Shown here: positions 1 through 10,700 of the stretch, one piece after another | Numbering within the stretch: the first letter of the stretch is position 1 | Layout of the letters: each line of letters opens with the position of its first letter | Program-made: the position numbers and the translations under genes | NCBI GenBank assembly: GCA_037074765.1 | Contig: JBAMDO010000069.1 | Span: 333,501-397,500, forward strand | Reading direction: 5' to 3' | Length of the DNA stretch: 64,000 nt | DNA from: Mansonella perstans | Lineage: Eukaryota; Nematoda; Chromadorea; Rhabditida; Onchocercidae | Notes under the pieces: generated by a model | Seen by the model: only the letters and a program-made list of their open reading frames with translations | Told to the model about the DNA's origin: nothing | Databases searched by the model: none

Positions 1-718
1 CAAATTTTCGATTGATAACGATTCCTACGTATTCAGAAATGATTATTAATGACTTCTGTCGAGGATGAATTCTTATGCTTAGGGTTTAGTTGATAATATT
101 GATGAAAAAATTTTTAAATTTATTTCATTAAAATTTAAAATTGGAATAATTTATTTTATGATCTACCATACATTTTTGTAGTGCTGTGTGAAATTGAATT
201 TAAATCATAAATTCTAAAGCCATTTTTGCTTCGAAGACAAAATTTTACAAGTAATTGTTATTAATAATTATTGTCTTGAATGGAAATTTTGAAATAACTG
301 AGATTGAATTCCCTTGTTTGATATCGCTGCAGTGCAAATTTTGACGACAACTTACTAACTCAAACTTTATAATCACAATTTCAATAAAATAAAAAACTTA
401 AAATACTTTATTCTTATCAGCTAATTTAGGTATGCTTCAGAAAATTTAAACAAATATTAAAACTAAGAAGTAATTTAATGAGTATGTGCGAAACAATGAA
501 CTATTTTGCAGAGTTCATCGAAATGAAACAAAAACTGATTTACTTTATTCAACAGATGCATTCACTTTAATTCCATTATTAACCTTTAATTATGGCTTTT
601 AATCAAAACCTGACACTTGCTTCTATGACCCATTTTTATTTGTTGCACTCCTTAAACTGCCTAAATCAATTTGGTCAAAGTAGAACCGCAATGGATAGTA
701 TTTTATATCGAGCCTTAC
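1..718. repeat. Intergenic DNA with one copy of a diverged local repeat
   Basis: No gene is seen apart from the edge of a possible exon starting at 719. The first 260 bases resemble 1117-1380: both contain a GATAACGATTCC block, a GACTTCTGTCGAGGATG-like block and a TTTTTGCTTCGAAGACAAAAT block in the same order. Parts of the same sequence recur inverted near 1980-2060 and 3195-3260, so this is a short family of locally dispersed copies. Confidence 0.6.
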
Positions 719-880
719 TTTTGATTCAACCTCATAGCTATTAATGATTTTCAAATATGAAGAATTTGAAAGGTTGTACCAGGGAAGATTAAGAATCGCC
801 ACACAAGGTATGATGGAAAACAAAACATCATTTAACGTCAGAAGCGTTCTCTGAAACAGCAGTAGAAGTATAACGAACAT
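719..880 (-). CDS. Possible first exon of a secreted protein (partial gene)
   Basis: The reading frame begins MFVILLLLFQ, a signal-peptide-like hydrophobic start, and runs 54 codons to a good donor (AAAA|GTAAGG) at 718/719 in phase 0. Start motif, length (54 against 57 codons), phase and an L/V-N-D-V/I motif after the hydrophobic core resemble exon 1 of the TGF-beta ligand at 5939-6109. It could therefore be the first exon of another ligand copy or its remnant. I found no convincing second exon in the remaining 700 bases to the window edge, so it may continue outside the window or be non-coding. Confidence 0.3.
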
Positions 881-2079
881 AAAATGATTCGAGACATTGA
901 AACTCTGCTTTTATACTTCGACAGTGGAACCAATGAATTTAGGATAACTGATGAATGCCTTCAGGCGAATCGATTTTCTTTTTCTTTCTTCTAAAATATG
1001 CCATGAAAATTTAAAAATAAATGTGTCAACATTTTAAATTGAATAATTCAATATTCAATGTTATTAAAGCTGTTTCAGTGACATTGACACGTTGCAAAAT
1101 TAATAAATTTGCTAAGTTTACGGCTGATAACGATTCCAACATATTCGGAAATGGTCATTCCATGACTTTTATCGAGGAATAATTCTTATCCTTAGAGTTC
1201 TTTTATAAAAAAGTTCAGTTAATGGAAAAGATTTTGAATTTATGTCATTGAAATTTGGAATTGAATGGATTTATTTATCTTTACATTACCAATGCTTCTT
1301 TGCAGAACTGAGTGAAACTAAATTTTAATCAAATATTCTGATTTATTTTTGCTTCGAAGACAAAATTTCGCAAGTAATAATAATTCCAGTATGTCGAACA
1401 AAAATATACTTTTATAAACTGCAGCACTTTATATTTTCCAGCAAAATATTCATAGATTTGTTAATATCACTGGAACAGCTCTAACAGCATTGAAATTTGG
1501 GTGACTCAATTTAAGAAGATTTTGACATATTTATTTTCAAATTTTAATGGCATGTTTTAGAAGAAAGACTTCCAAAATCATTTTTTTTTTTTTGCAAAAT
1601 TTGTTAGAAGAAGGATTAAAAGGAAAATTTTTAGAAGAAAAATTTGTTTTCCGGGATCGTAGAATTAAATGTTTCAGAGGAACGAAGTTTTTTTGATTTT
1701 TTAAAATAATTCATGCAATCCTCATAAAATAAAGTAACCAGTTTTTGAAATCCAGTTACATTGCCATCATTTTCACCATTACCTTCATACTTATCCCTTC
1801 CAGCCCTTTTTGCTGTTTGACTAAGTAAATACAGAAATTCAACAGAATAAAAAAGCCGAATCGCTTGAACGCACTCATCAATCAGGCTATATTCATTGTT
1901 GTGGTTATAATGTGCATCGCGGGGATATCAGAGAAGAGAATTTAATTTCACCTATTTCAAATTTACCATTCAGGGCAGTAAATATTAATAATTATTGTTT
2001 GCGAAATTTTATCTCCGAAGAAAACTGAAATTAGAATTTATGAATTAAATAGTCCTTCACGCAAACTCGTCGTTCTTCA
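881..2079. repeat. Intergenic DNA with second and third copies of the local repeat
   Basis: No gene is seen. Bases 1117-1400 repeat the start of the window in direct orientation. Bases 1980-2060 carry the TTGCTTCGAAGACAAAAT part in inverted orientation, diverged (for example GAAATTTTATCTCCGAAG). The rest is AT-rich filler. Confidence 0.5.
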
Positions 2080-2455
2080 CAGCTTAGCTTTGCGAACGAA
2101 GATATACAGGATTATATTCATATTTGATACAGACTCACTTATGACTAAGGAAACCAATAGGTAAGCACGCATGACGTTTAGGCAAGCATGATTGCATATG
2201 ACGTTTGTGCATACCAAGTGATATAAATATAATTTAAAGTTTTTTCCACAAAAAAAAACAAAACTATGAAAATATTTGTAGAAGATCAATTTCAGACATC
2301 AGTGAAAAATTATTTTTTGTAACAGAATACAATGTTATTTTCCATTCTTTTGTGAATGTAAAGAATAAAAAGTGCTCCATCAACATTTTATTATTTAACA
2401 GATTGAAAAGATGCGGACATAGCCATAAGGCGGCAATAGACAAAAAAAAAGACAA
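2080..2455. repeat. Inverted, diverged copy of the 6205-7110 region
   Basis: Read on the plus strand this segment resembles the reverse complement of 6205-7110 in collinear order. GCGAACGAAGAT followed about 30 bases later by AGACTCACT (2093-2139) matches the complement of about 7070-7110. Bases 2325-2455, from CAATGTTATTTT to GCGGCAATAGACAAAAA, match the complement of about 6205-6345. It is judged by eye to be a decayed inverted duplication. Confidence 0.5.
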
Positions 2456-2509
2456 CAAATACCTTTTCTTTTATTTTGCGATTTCTTCAATTTTTTTAAA
2501 CAATTTATT

Positions 2510-2950
2510 AGCATCATTGAAATATACCACAAACATTATTTGTACAGCAAAAAAGCTTTGCAATATCAAATAAACGAATGTTTAAATTATTTTTTAACTT
2601 TTATCATAACATAGTGACATGGTGTATAATACGGATGACGCACTAGGTAATCAAACAGACAAACGGCATTTTCCTGCTCAAAACCGGAATATGTTTAATG
2701 TGTGAAATAAATTATCATAAGAGGAATTTGATAAATTGTTCGAATTTTACAGCTACTTTTTGCTCCGTATGCTATGAAGAAAACTATAAATTATATTACG
2801 CTTGTTTAATTAGCGTCATACATGCATTTTTTTAATTTTAAATTTCAATTATAAAAAGCACAAACAAATTTCTGGCATCATTAAAAATAATATTCCTGTA
2901 CAGCAGAAAAATGCTTCACAACATCGAATGAATAGGTGTTTAAATTAATA
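2510..2950. repeat. Direct repeat of about 80 bases flanking the DC-STAMP exon remnant
   Basis: Bases 2511-2590 and 2875-2950 share GCATCATT, TGTACAGCA(A/G)AAAA and TGTTTAAATTA in the same order and spacing. They bracket the inverted exon remnant at 2674-2835, which suggests the remnant was inserted or duplicated together with flanking sequence. Confidence 0.4.
2674..2835 (+). pseudogene. Inverted remnant of the C-terminal RING-like exon of the DC-STAMP gene
   Basis: The translation reads LLKTGICLMCEINYHKRN, continues through the motif CSVCYEENYK and ends AFF-stop. It is clearly homologous to the last exon of the minus-strand gene at 7784-7988. The frame is open to the same stop position, and similarity continues a few bases into the 3' flank. 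Two of the eight ligand cysteines are lost: the position after NCSN is Phe, and KMCYAC has become KLYYAC. No matching upstream exons of the family were seen on this strand. I therefore call it a dead fragment, although it could be the last exon of a second, otherwise unrecognised paralogue. Confidence 0.65.
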
Positions 2951-3796
2951 TTAAATATTCAACTTATAAATGAATTCGATAGATGATAAATTACTACGAA
3001 AATCTGAATTTGATTAATAACCTATACTTTGAATATTATTCTTTGTTCACTCTTAAAAAGATATTTTTACAAGAATAAAAATATTAGCGCCAAAACTTTT
3101 AATGAAGCATCAAATTTAGATAAGAATAGGGCGTTTCAGACTTTTAATCATATTGAGATTTTCAGCTATTTAATTATAGTGAAACCGATCTTTTTTATCA
3201 ACGGTCCTCCAAGCATAAGAATTCATCCTCGGTAGAAGTCATGAGACATTCATTTCCCGTATAGGCTTCGGAAAAAAACGCAAATGTATGCAATGAGCAT
3301 GAAAGGAAGCTAATTTAATGAGGTTCATGATTCATGCTTATTAAATCATTGAAATTGAACTCAATGGTTTGTGCCTAATGAATTATTAATTGTTCTTTTT
3401 TATTTTAATTGCTTATTGAAGGATTGGTGTGCTTTAAAATTTGACGGCTACACAAAGAATATGTAAAACAGGTGTAATTGGCCATTGTATTTTCATAGTT
3501 TTCTCAGCCCAATTCGTTCTTAATATAGTTTTCTTGGAACCAAATAAAAATTTACAATCAACTGTTTTTCTTTCAAACTGAATAATTCGAATATTTAGAA
3601 GACAAAAAGAAAATAAAAGAAATAATCACCTTATTGTTTTTTCCCTAGAGCCTTATTATCAGAGGTTGATAATATCACAAATACCGCATCCTTGATATTT
3701 TATTCATGTGAATTCAATTTCATATAAATGCCTCAAGCAATTTGCAGTCTAATTTGATTTGCTAACAAGACAAAATTAGACAAAGTTTAAGTCATT
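2951..3796. other. Intergenic region downstream of the first TGF-beta gene
   Basis: No gene is seen. Bases about 3195-3265 contain AGCATAAGAATTCATCCTCG, the inverted counterpart of the repeat block near 50-85. Confidence 0.5.
3699..3704 (-). terminator. Candidate poly(A) signal for the first TGF-beta gene
   Basis: The minus strand reads AATAAA about 93 bases past the stop codon of the ligand gene. Confidence 0.4.
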
Positions 3797-6109
3797 TCAT
3801 ATCAAGCAACCACATTCTACAGCTATGACATTTTTTAATGCAACACTTTGTTGTATGCCATTGTGGTAGTGTTCAGTGATCTGAAATAAAAACTAGTTAC
3901 AAAATGTAAGGAAGCATTGTATGGTAGCCTATTATATAAATAAATAAGAAGTAGCAATTTATTGCCATTGAAAGAATTCCTTTGTTTTTGAACGTTTCAA
4001 TTTATTATTGAATTAATATGCAAGGCTAATGATTATTTTGATAATAACACTAACATTGATGGATGCAAATTTTGTTGGTACACAGCAGGTCCATTTGTCT
4101 CGGAATGGACTTAAATTAAATTTTGAATTTTGTGCTGCTTTTACCAAAGCATTACGATCATTTGTAGCCGAAATAATCATCTGTTCGCAAATTCCTCCGC
4201 AGGAATTCATCAGGAATCTAAACTCATTCGGAACTGGAATAAATAAAGCAATGCACTTGAAAGCAGCCTAAACAATTTGAACCAAATACAATTAAATTTC
4301 ATCAAAGTATATCGATAAGATGTCATCATTGCTTTAACAAATCAAAAGTTTTTTGTGGGGAATAATTTAATGCAAAAAATACCCGCGCGGTGATATTGGC
4401 TTGTAATCGCTACTCTGGAAATCAAAATATCGTGGTCTGAGGCAGCATTTACCATCTGTACAAAATTCATCCAATTGAGTTTTACGTTTTTGACGTGAAT
4501 TTTGCAATATTTCCATTCTTATATGCATCATTGGATGTAACAATGTCGGACAACGATTGATACAACGCAGCTATGGAAAGCATTCTTTTGTTGTTACATT
4601 TGTTTTATTTTTTTAATATAATTTATTTAAGAAAAAAGCAATTAATCAATTAAACTTGTTCGGTTTATCAGTATAATTTAAAAAACCAGATTTTAGTAAA
4701 TTTCACTAATTCTGTTTTAAATTTCAATCATTTGCTAGCAAAAATTCAAATAATCGTTTCGAGTGTTCTATCAATCAACTATTTTATCACTGCTAATCAC
4801 TGCAACCCTAATAACCACATCACTTCCTACCATAAATCTTTTATCCATATTAATATTAATAATGGAATAATTACTCGAATAATCGGTTTTTCTGTTTTAG
4901 CCATCAGCCACTTTATCATTTGTTTACTCAAATCAAATCTTCCATATGTTAACATCATTGTTTTGTAATTATCGATAAAGATTGGTAAATTTTCTGCATC
5001 CGCAATATGTAAGTTAAGTATTGCCATAATAAAATGAAAATTCTTCTCGTCTGTTCCATTAACAACTGATAATAATGGTTGGAATTGAAATTGATAGTGT
5101 AGTAGTTTGAAATCAGAGGATACTGAAGTTGGAAAAAAAAGATAAAATTACTCGTTGTTGAATGAATTCATTGAGATAAACTTTGAATGTATTTAATAAT
5201 CATTCTTGAAGAAGCTAAAAAGGTAGGTTAAAAGGTAATCAGATCTATTACAACAAGTGTAAAAATTTAATAAAGATACCTTCGCTCAAAAAGAACGAAA
5301 CAAAGGGAGCTAAAAATTAATTAATTTGTTGTCTTTAAATGTTAAATTTTTAAAACTTTGTTTGCAATATTTGATCAGTAAAAGTTTTTACACTGTTGCA
5401 ATGTATCTCTCGGAAAAAATACTGTATGAGGTCCTACAATACTGAAAGAAACTGAGTAATGTATGAACACTGCATACAATAAACTCTGGAAGAACCCAAT
5501 ATTGTAAGATTTCTTACAGTAATCCAATTAGCGATCCTTTTTTCATGTCTTTTCTTTATGATTTATACATTTTGCGCCATTTTGCTTTTGAAAATTAAAC
5601 TTTTCAAAACTTTTTACCTTTAACACCATTAATTATCGCTCGATATTTCATTAAACCATTTGTAGTGTCATTCGTTGCAATTACAACATTCTGTAGCGCT
5701 GAGTTCAATTTACTATCAGCTGATAAGACATTCTGTAAGCAAAGTTAAAAATAATAACAGATCTAAAAAATTGAAAAGACTCAATTTTGTTTTTTATGCA
5801 GAGTTTAATCTTGAAAAATTATTTCAATGCAGATATTTTTGTGTAAATTAAATTTTTCTTAAAACATTATTAGCATTATTACTTACCTGTGCATTATATC
5901 GATCATTTTTAATTAATTTCTCTCAAATTACTACATACCTTTTCCGGTCTAATTAAACTTTCCGCATAACGTTCAATCACATAGTCTTCATATTCCCATT
6001 CCTTGAGTATATCTCCTGTTGATACATTTGTTCTCGTCGTATCGTTTATAACACTGATATCATTCACAACAAATATTATTTTAGAAAATATAAAAAAAAC
6101 CACGAACAT
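3797..6109 (-). CDS. TGF-beta superfamily ligand, nine-cysteine (activin/DAF-7-like) type
   Basis: Secreted growth factor precursor, six exons: 6109-5939, 5732-5618, 5122-4875, 4570-4383, 4217-4055 and 3880-3797, giving 322 residues. The start MFVVFFIFSK is signal-peptide-like. Exon 3 looks like a latency-type propeptide, with YGRFDLSKQMIKWL resembling the conserved FDVT...WL stretch. A furin-like site RQKR (204-207) precedes a mature domain of about 115 residues. Its nine cysteines (215, 220, 221, 247, 251, 285, 286, 318, 320) are arranged C-CC, CGGIC, CCVPTK, CGC, as in activins and TGF-betas. The conserved GW..WI of family members is absent (FDFQSSDYKPISPRG). Its mature-domain exon boundaries match those of the ligand at 15594-17243. 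The weakest joint is the acceptor of exon 4 (CCATAG). Family assignment is strong; orthology to a named worm ligand (DAF-7, TIG or filarial TGH genes) is not established. Confidence 0.85.
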
Positions 6110-7783
6110 TTGATGGCTGCCCTTTCCTTCTAAAAATTACTTCAAAATTATTATACAAATGAAATGAAAATTGAAGAAACTGCAAAATAAAAAGAAAATT
6201 GCTTCTTTTGTCTTTTTTGTCTATTGCCGCTTAATGCCTTTTTCATCTTTTTTTTCAGTTTGTTCAATGATAAAATATCAAAGGTGCAATATTTGCTTTA
6301 TTTTTTATAATTGCAAAAGGATGCAAAATAACATTGTTTTTTTCAAATGAATAATTTTTTCCCATAAATTTATTTCACAGTTTTTCTTCGCAGAAAAAAC
6401 TGTACACTGTAATAATCTCATTTCATGAGCGTAAATGTCACACATAAATAGGCATATTTTATCATAGAAGATTGTTTTAAGATGTACTTCATTATTTCGA
6501 ATAAATGAATGTCGTAAACAGAAATTATTAAAAATCAAATTCTAAACAAAAAAATTAAAAAATATATATATTCTAAATGGTTCAGGTGAAATTTTTTGAA
6601 CAAATAAGTTTATGAATTTAGCTACTAGGTAAGAGTAAAAGTACAATACCTAATGAATCCTCCTTAATCGCATTTTAAATATTACCTGAAGTTACTGCTA
6701 TTAATACTTTAAGTGTATTAGTATAAGTTTGCTAAAGTATTACACATAAAATTTGTAAGTTTTGAAATTTGGAACGTAAAATTTGCCCCTGCAAAGCAAT
6801 GCAAAGAGTCTTTAAAACAGTGTTTTGATCTCAGTTAAATTGACTGCCTCAAATAGCCCCTTCAAACTTCCAATTGGGAGTCGTGGTGACACACAATTCA
6901 TAATGCTGTTGTTTTCTTTGAAATCACCCGTAGAATGAATGCCATGGATAGAAGATATCGCAGATTAATCCGTGAACTACCTAATCACTTAAGCAAACTT
7001 TCCGCTGCATCATATGTAATAGTGATTGCCTGTCCCGTATTGATTTTCTCGGTAATAAAAAGTGAGTCTATGTCGAACGTGGATATATTCTTGTAAATCT
7101 TCGTTCGCAAGCCAAGCCATGAATAATGATAAGTTTGCATAAAGGATTACCGTGAAAATTGGTATGTGTTAAAGTTTTGAAACTTCAGATTTGAAGTTTT
7201 CAAATTTCAATAATTTGAATAGATATATCTGATTTATTTATCATATTTTCACAACAAATTATGTAAAATAGAAACAAATTTGTAATTAAAAAAAAGCTTG
7301 ATTCATTGATTGGCTTTTTTTCCAACATTTCACATTTTTGCTAGGCTTACGGATTGAATGTCGTCTTTGTTGACGAAACTTCTCCTCGCTTTGCCTGAAA
7401 TTTCTTTTCAAATTTTTTATTAGTCAATTAATTAATTGACTGATTTCACTTTTCTTCGACATTAAATGAAATAATTCATTGTAAATTTAATGCATCAATG
7501 AAACTTCATCGAAAGTTTTGGCAATAGCATTTTTAATTTTTAAAAATAATCTTTTTAGAAGAAAAAAAAGAAATTTCAATAATCAAGTTTTCGTTATAAT
7601 TTCAGTTATGAGATTCGTTTATAATTTGAATACTGAAATAAATAAATAATTTAAAAGAAAAATTGAACATTTGTTCATTGGACATTGCAAAATTTTTTTT
7701 GCTACACACAGTGGTGGTTGTGGCATATTTTGATCATGCATATAATTTTTTTATCCTTTGGAGCTAAAATTTTAAATTTAAAA
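6110..7783. other. Intergenic region holding an inverted-repeat arm and a small ORF
   Basis: Bases 6205-7110 are the counterpart of the inverted copy at 2080-2455. No confident gene is seen. The small ORF at 6935-7096 is listed separately. Confidence 0.5.
6935..7096 (+). CDS. Small ORF or exon with one hydrophobic segment, unrecognised
   Basis: The 53-codon frame starts MNAMDRRYRRLIRELPNHL. It has a basic N-terminal part followed by a hydrophobic stretch, SYVIVIACPVLIFSVI, and ends at TAA. A donor-like AAAA|GTGAGT lies at about 7060, so it could be an exon rather than a complete gene. No partner exon was found on this strand. It lies inside the inverted-repeat arm. The codon pattern looks coding-like, but there is no family match I recognise. 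Confidence 0.25.
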   Translation: MNAMDRRYRRLIRELPNHLSKLSAASYVIVIACPVLIFSVIKSESMSNVDIFL

Positions 7784-10700
7784 TTAAAAAAATGCTTTTA
7801 TGACACTAACTAAACAAGCATAACACATTTTAAAGTTTTCTTCATAGCATACGGAACAATAAGTAGCTGGACAATTCGAACAATTTATCAAATTCCTCTT
7901 ACGATACTTTACTTCACACATTAAACACATTCCGGTTTTGAACAGTAAATCCAGAAGTTGCTCCACCATTGTTTCGGCGAATAATTTGCTAAAGTAAAAA
8001 ATATCATTTATAAATTTGATCACTTAATGCATCATTTGTGCTATACATTTTGTTAGTATTTCATCATATAATCTTCGTTACTGGTGACAATAAATACTTT
8101 GCTACTACTTTTTTATACCATTAACTAGTGTTACGTCAATCATTGCCTAAACACTACGTAATAGTGAAAGTCAGTTGGTAGCACTTTATACGTTTGAGGA
8201 TTTTTTTAGTGAAAACTAAAGTATATTTGAAAATTTGTCGCATGAAAATTATAAACTTGCATGATTTAGTATATTTGTTTTTTATTATAACAATTAAACT
8301 TTACCTTTTTTTTCGAATTTCTTCACGTTGTAAAATTCTACGTTCTACCTGGAAACGTATTCGTGCACGTGCAAACTTTCGACCATTTGTACGTACAAAC
8401 AGCATTTTATTGTAGAGATGTATGATACGTGCTTTGTTACGCTTTCGAAAAATAATTCCAATTACGCAAAAAAGTGTAAAACGTCTTATTACATAAGCAA
8501 ATATAACCTAAAATAACTTGTGTTGATTATTTACTTTTGAACGCTTAAAATATGATTTGAACACTTTAAAAATTATCAATTGTCAAAAAATATTTGAAAT
8601 TTTATTGAATTAATTTCTGTTTCAATTTAGTTCAGTTTTATATCTTCATTTCATTAAATTTTAGTTTTAATTTTGTTGATATCTGCAGCAAATACAATGA
8701 ATTAATTAGTTGGAACTTTCTGTTGATCTTAATGTATTATTATGTAAAATGATACCTGAAGGAGAAACATAACGAGAAGTGGAAAGAAAATATATTTTCC
8801 GTAATATTGCCAATTCGGTGATATTGGATTGTAAATGCATTCTTCAAGGGAAATTGTCATATTCTGATGAGTCTGATATTCAAATTCTAACATTTCTTTC
8901 ACTAAATCAGCTATAAATCCTGTACCATCGATCTAAATGGAATAGTATTTTCATAGCTCGTACGCAGCTTTTTTTTTTTTTTTTAGTATGTTTTCAAAAT
9001 TGTTAATTAGGCAACGATCATCGAAATAATAACTTCAACAGAGAAATACTAATATCAATTCTGTCCAACAACAAAAGTATTTCTTAACTTTTCGTCAAAT
9101 TTTGATGGCATTCAATAACAAACGTAAGTTCGACTTTATGTGATTCCGAAATGCCAAAAATTCTAAAATCTTATTTTTTGCTCAGAAACTTTTAAAAACA
9201 TTAACCTTAAAATTGAAAAATTGTTGTTCCTCATCTGTGACATATTTTGGTGTATATTTAGAAATCTGTAAAACATTTTATCGATTGGATGAAGTGAACA
9301 TTTGAAAAAAGTAAAAAATTTAAAGTTCAAAAATTTTTTTTGAATAACTACAGAGACTTTTCATCCATTGATAAAGCAAAGTGATACATAATCTTTTCAC
9401 TGAACAAAAAATAAATTTTGCTGCTACGTATGATACATAATTTATGATACATGACAGTGATGATACATGTGATACAAATGAAACACTTAAAACATACTTG
9501 AAAAATAACTCCATGAAAGACAAAATCAACAAATACAACAAATAGAGCGGTAACAAGTAATAATGTAAATTTAGCAAGTGGTAACCATGAAGCGCGTATT
9601 TCATTTTTTGTTGGAGGTCTGGAAATTTCAACTTTTTTCATTTAATTTTAGCGCAAAACAAGAATTTTAATGCCACAATTAATTAGCAGTGCAAAAATTG
9701 ACATATTTACGACAATTAATGTTTAATTACAATGCAATGTTTGGCGTCCATATAATAATTTAAAATCAATGTTTAATAAACAATGCAAACGAATGACCAA
9801 AGTATGAAAACGTAACTTACGAAATTGGTGTCATCAAATTATTTGCATTCATTTCAGCTTTGCTTAATGGGTTCAAAAATACTTTGCCTTCATTTTTACA
9901 TTTTCGATCAATGTGCCAAAAATAGGGTGTTAAATAAACATTATCAAAATCGATATCATTCAAATAATTATTTATCATTTTAATCGAATCACGAAATATC
10001 GTATAAATCATCAGAACAAATAAGCAACCCAAAATTTGTTTCAATGTTACCAGTATAATCTGCAAGAAAAAAATTTCTTTCTTTTTTTTTTAAATGATTT
10101 TTTTAAATTAACTATTTCTAAATTTTTTTTCCTGGAATAAATTTTTTTCATTTATTATGCTTTATGTATTATGCTTTTTTATGCTTTTTTCATTTATTAT
10201 GCGTTGTGATATGCTTTTAATATTTCGCTGGGCACAATATAGATGCTACTGTGGTGTCACCATTCGTTACCATTAAATGATGCAATATTTTCTTTCATCA
10301 GTTTTACTCTAATATTCTTGGTAACACCTGACAAATGCTTTCTGCGAAATTTGCCAAGAAAATTTGTTGGTTTTCCAAAAGCTTGAAATGGCAAATGTTA
10401 TAAAACTACGATCTTTGATTTTTTATAAGCGGAGAATTCCAGTAATTTTGAATACCATGTCCTTTAATATAACATCTATTCAAAATTACTGGAACAAATA
10501 ATTGGACCGAGAATAAACTTTAAATGCACTTATTAAGCTCTGTAATGAGACTTTGGTGACATTTTTTAAAAATGATACATTATCATTTAATTTTTAAAAA
10601 TTTAAATTATAATGGTAAATACTGAAATGTCTTGTTAGAAAATCCTAGAATAAAATTTTTAATTGTTTTCTCGACAATCTTATAAAGAAGCTTTTAACTA

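Noticed and set aside
4029..4271. Plus-strand frame of 80 codons
   Set aside because: Antisense of the TGF-beta mature-domain exon at 4055-4217.
8194..8415. Plus-strand frame of 73 codons
   Set aside because: It is the antisense shadow of the DC-STAMP exon at 8305-8507.
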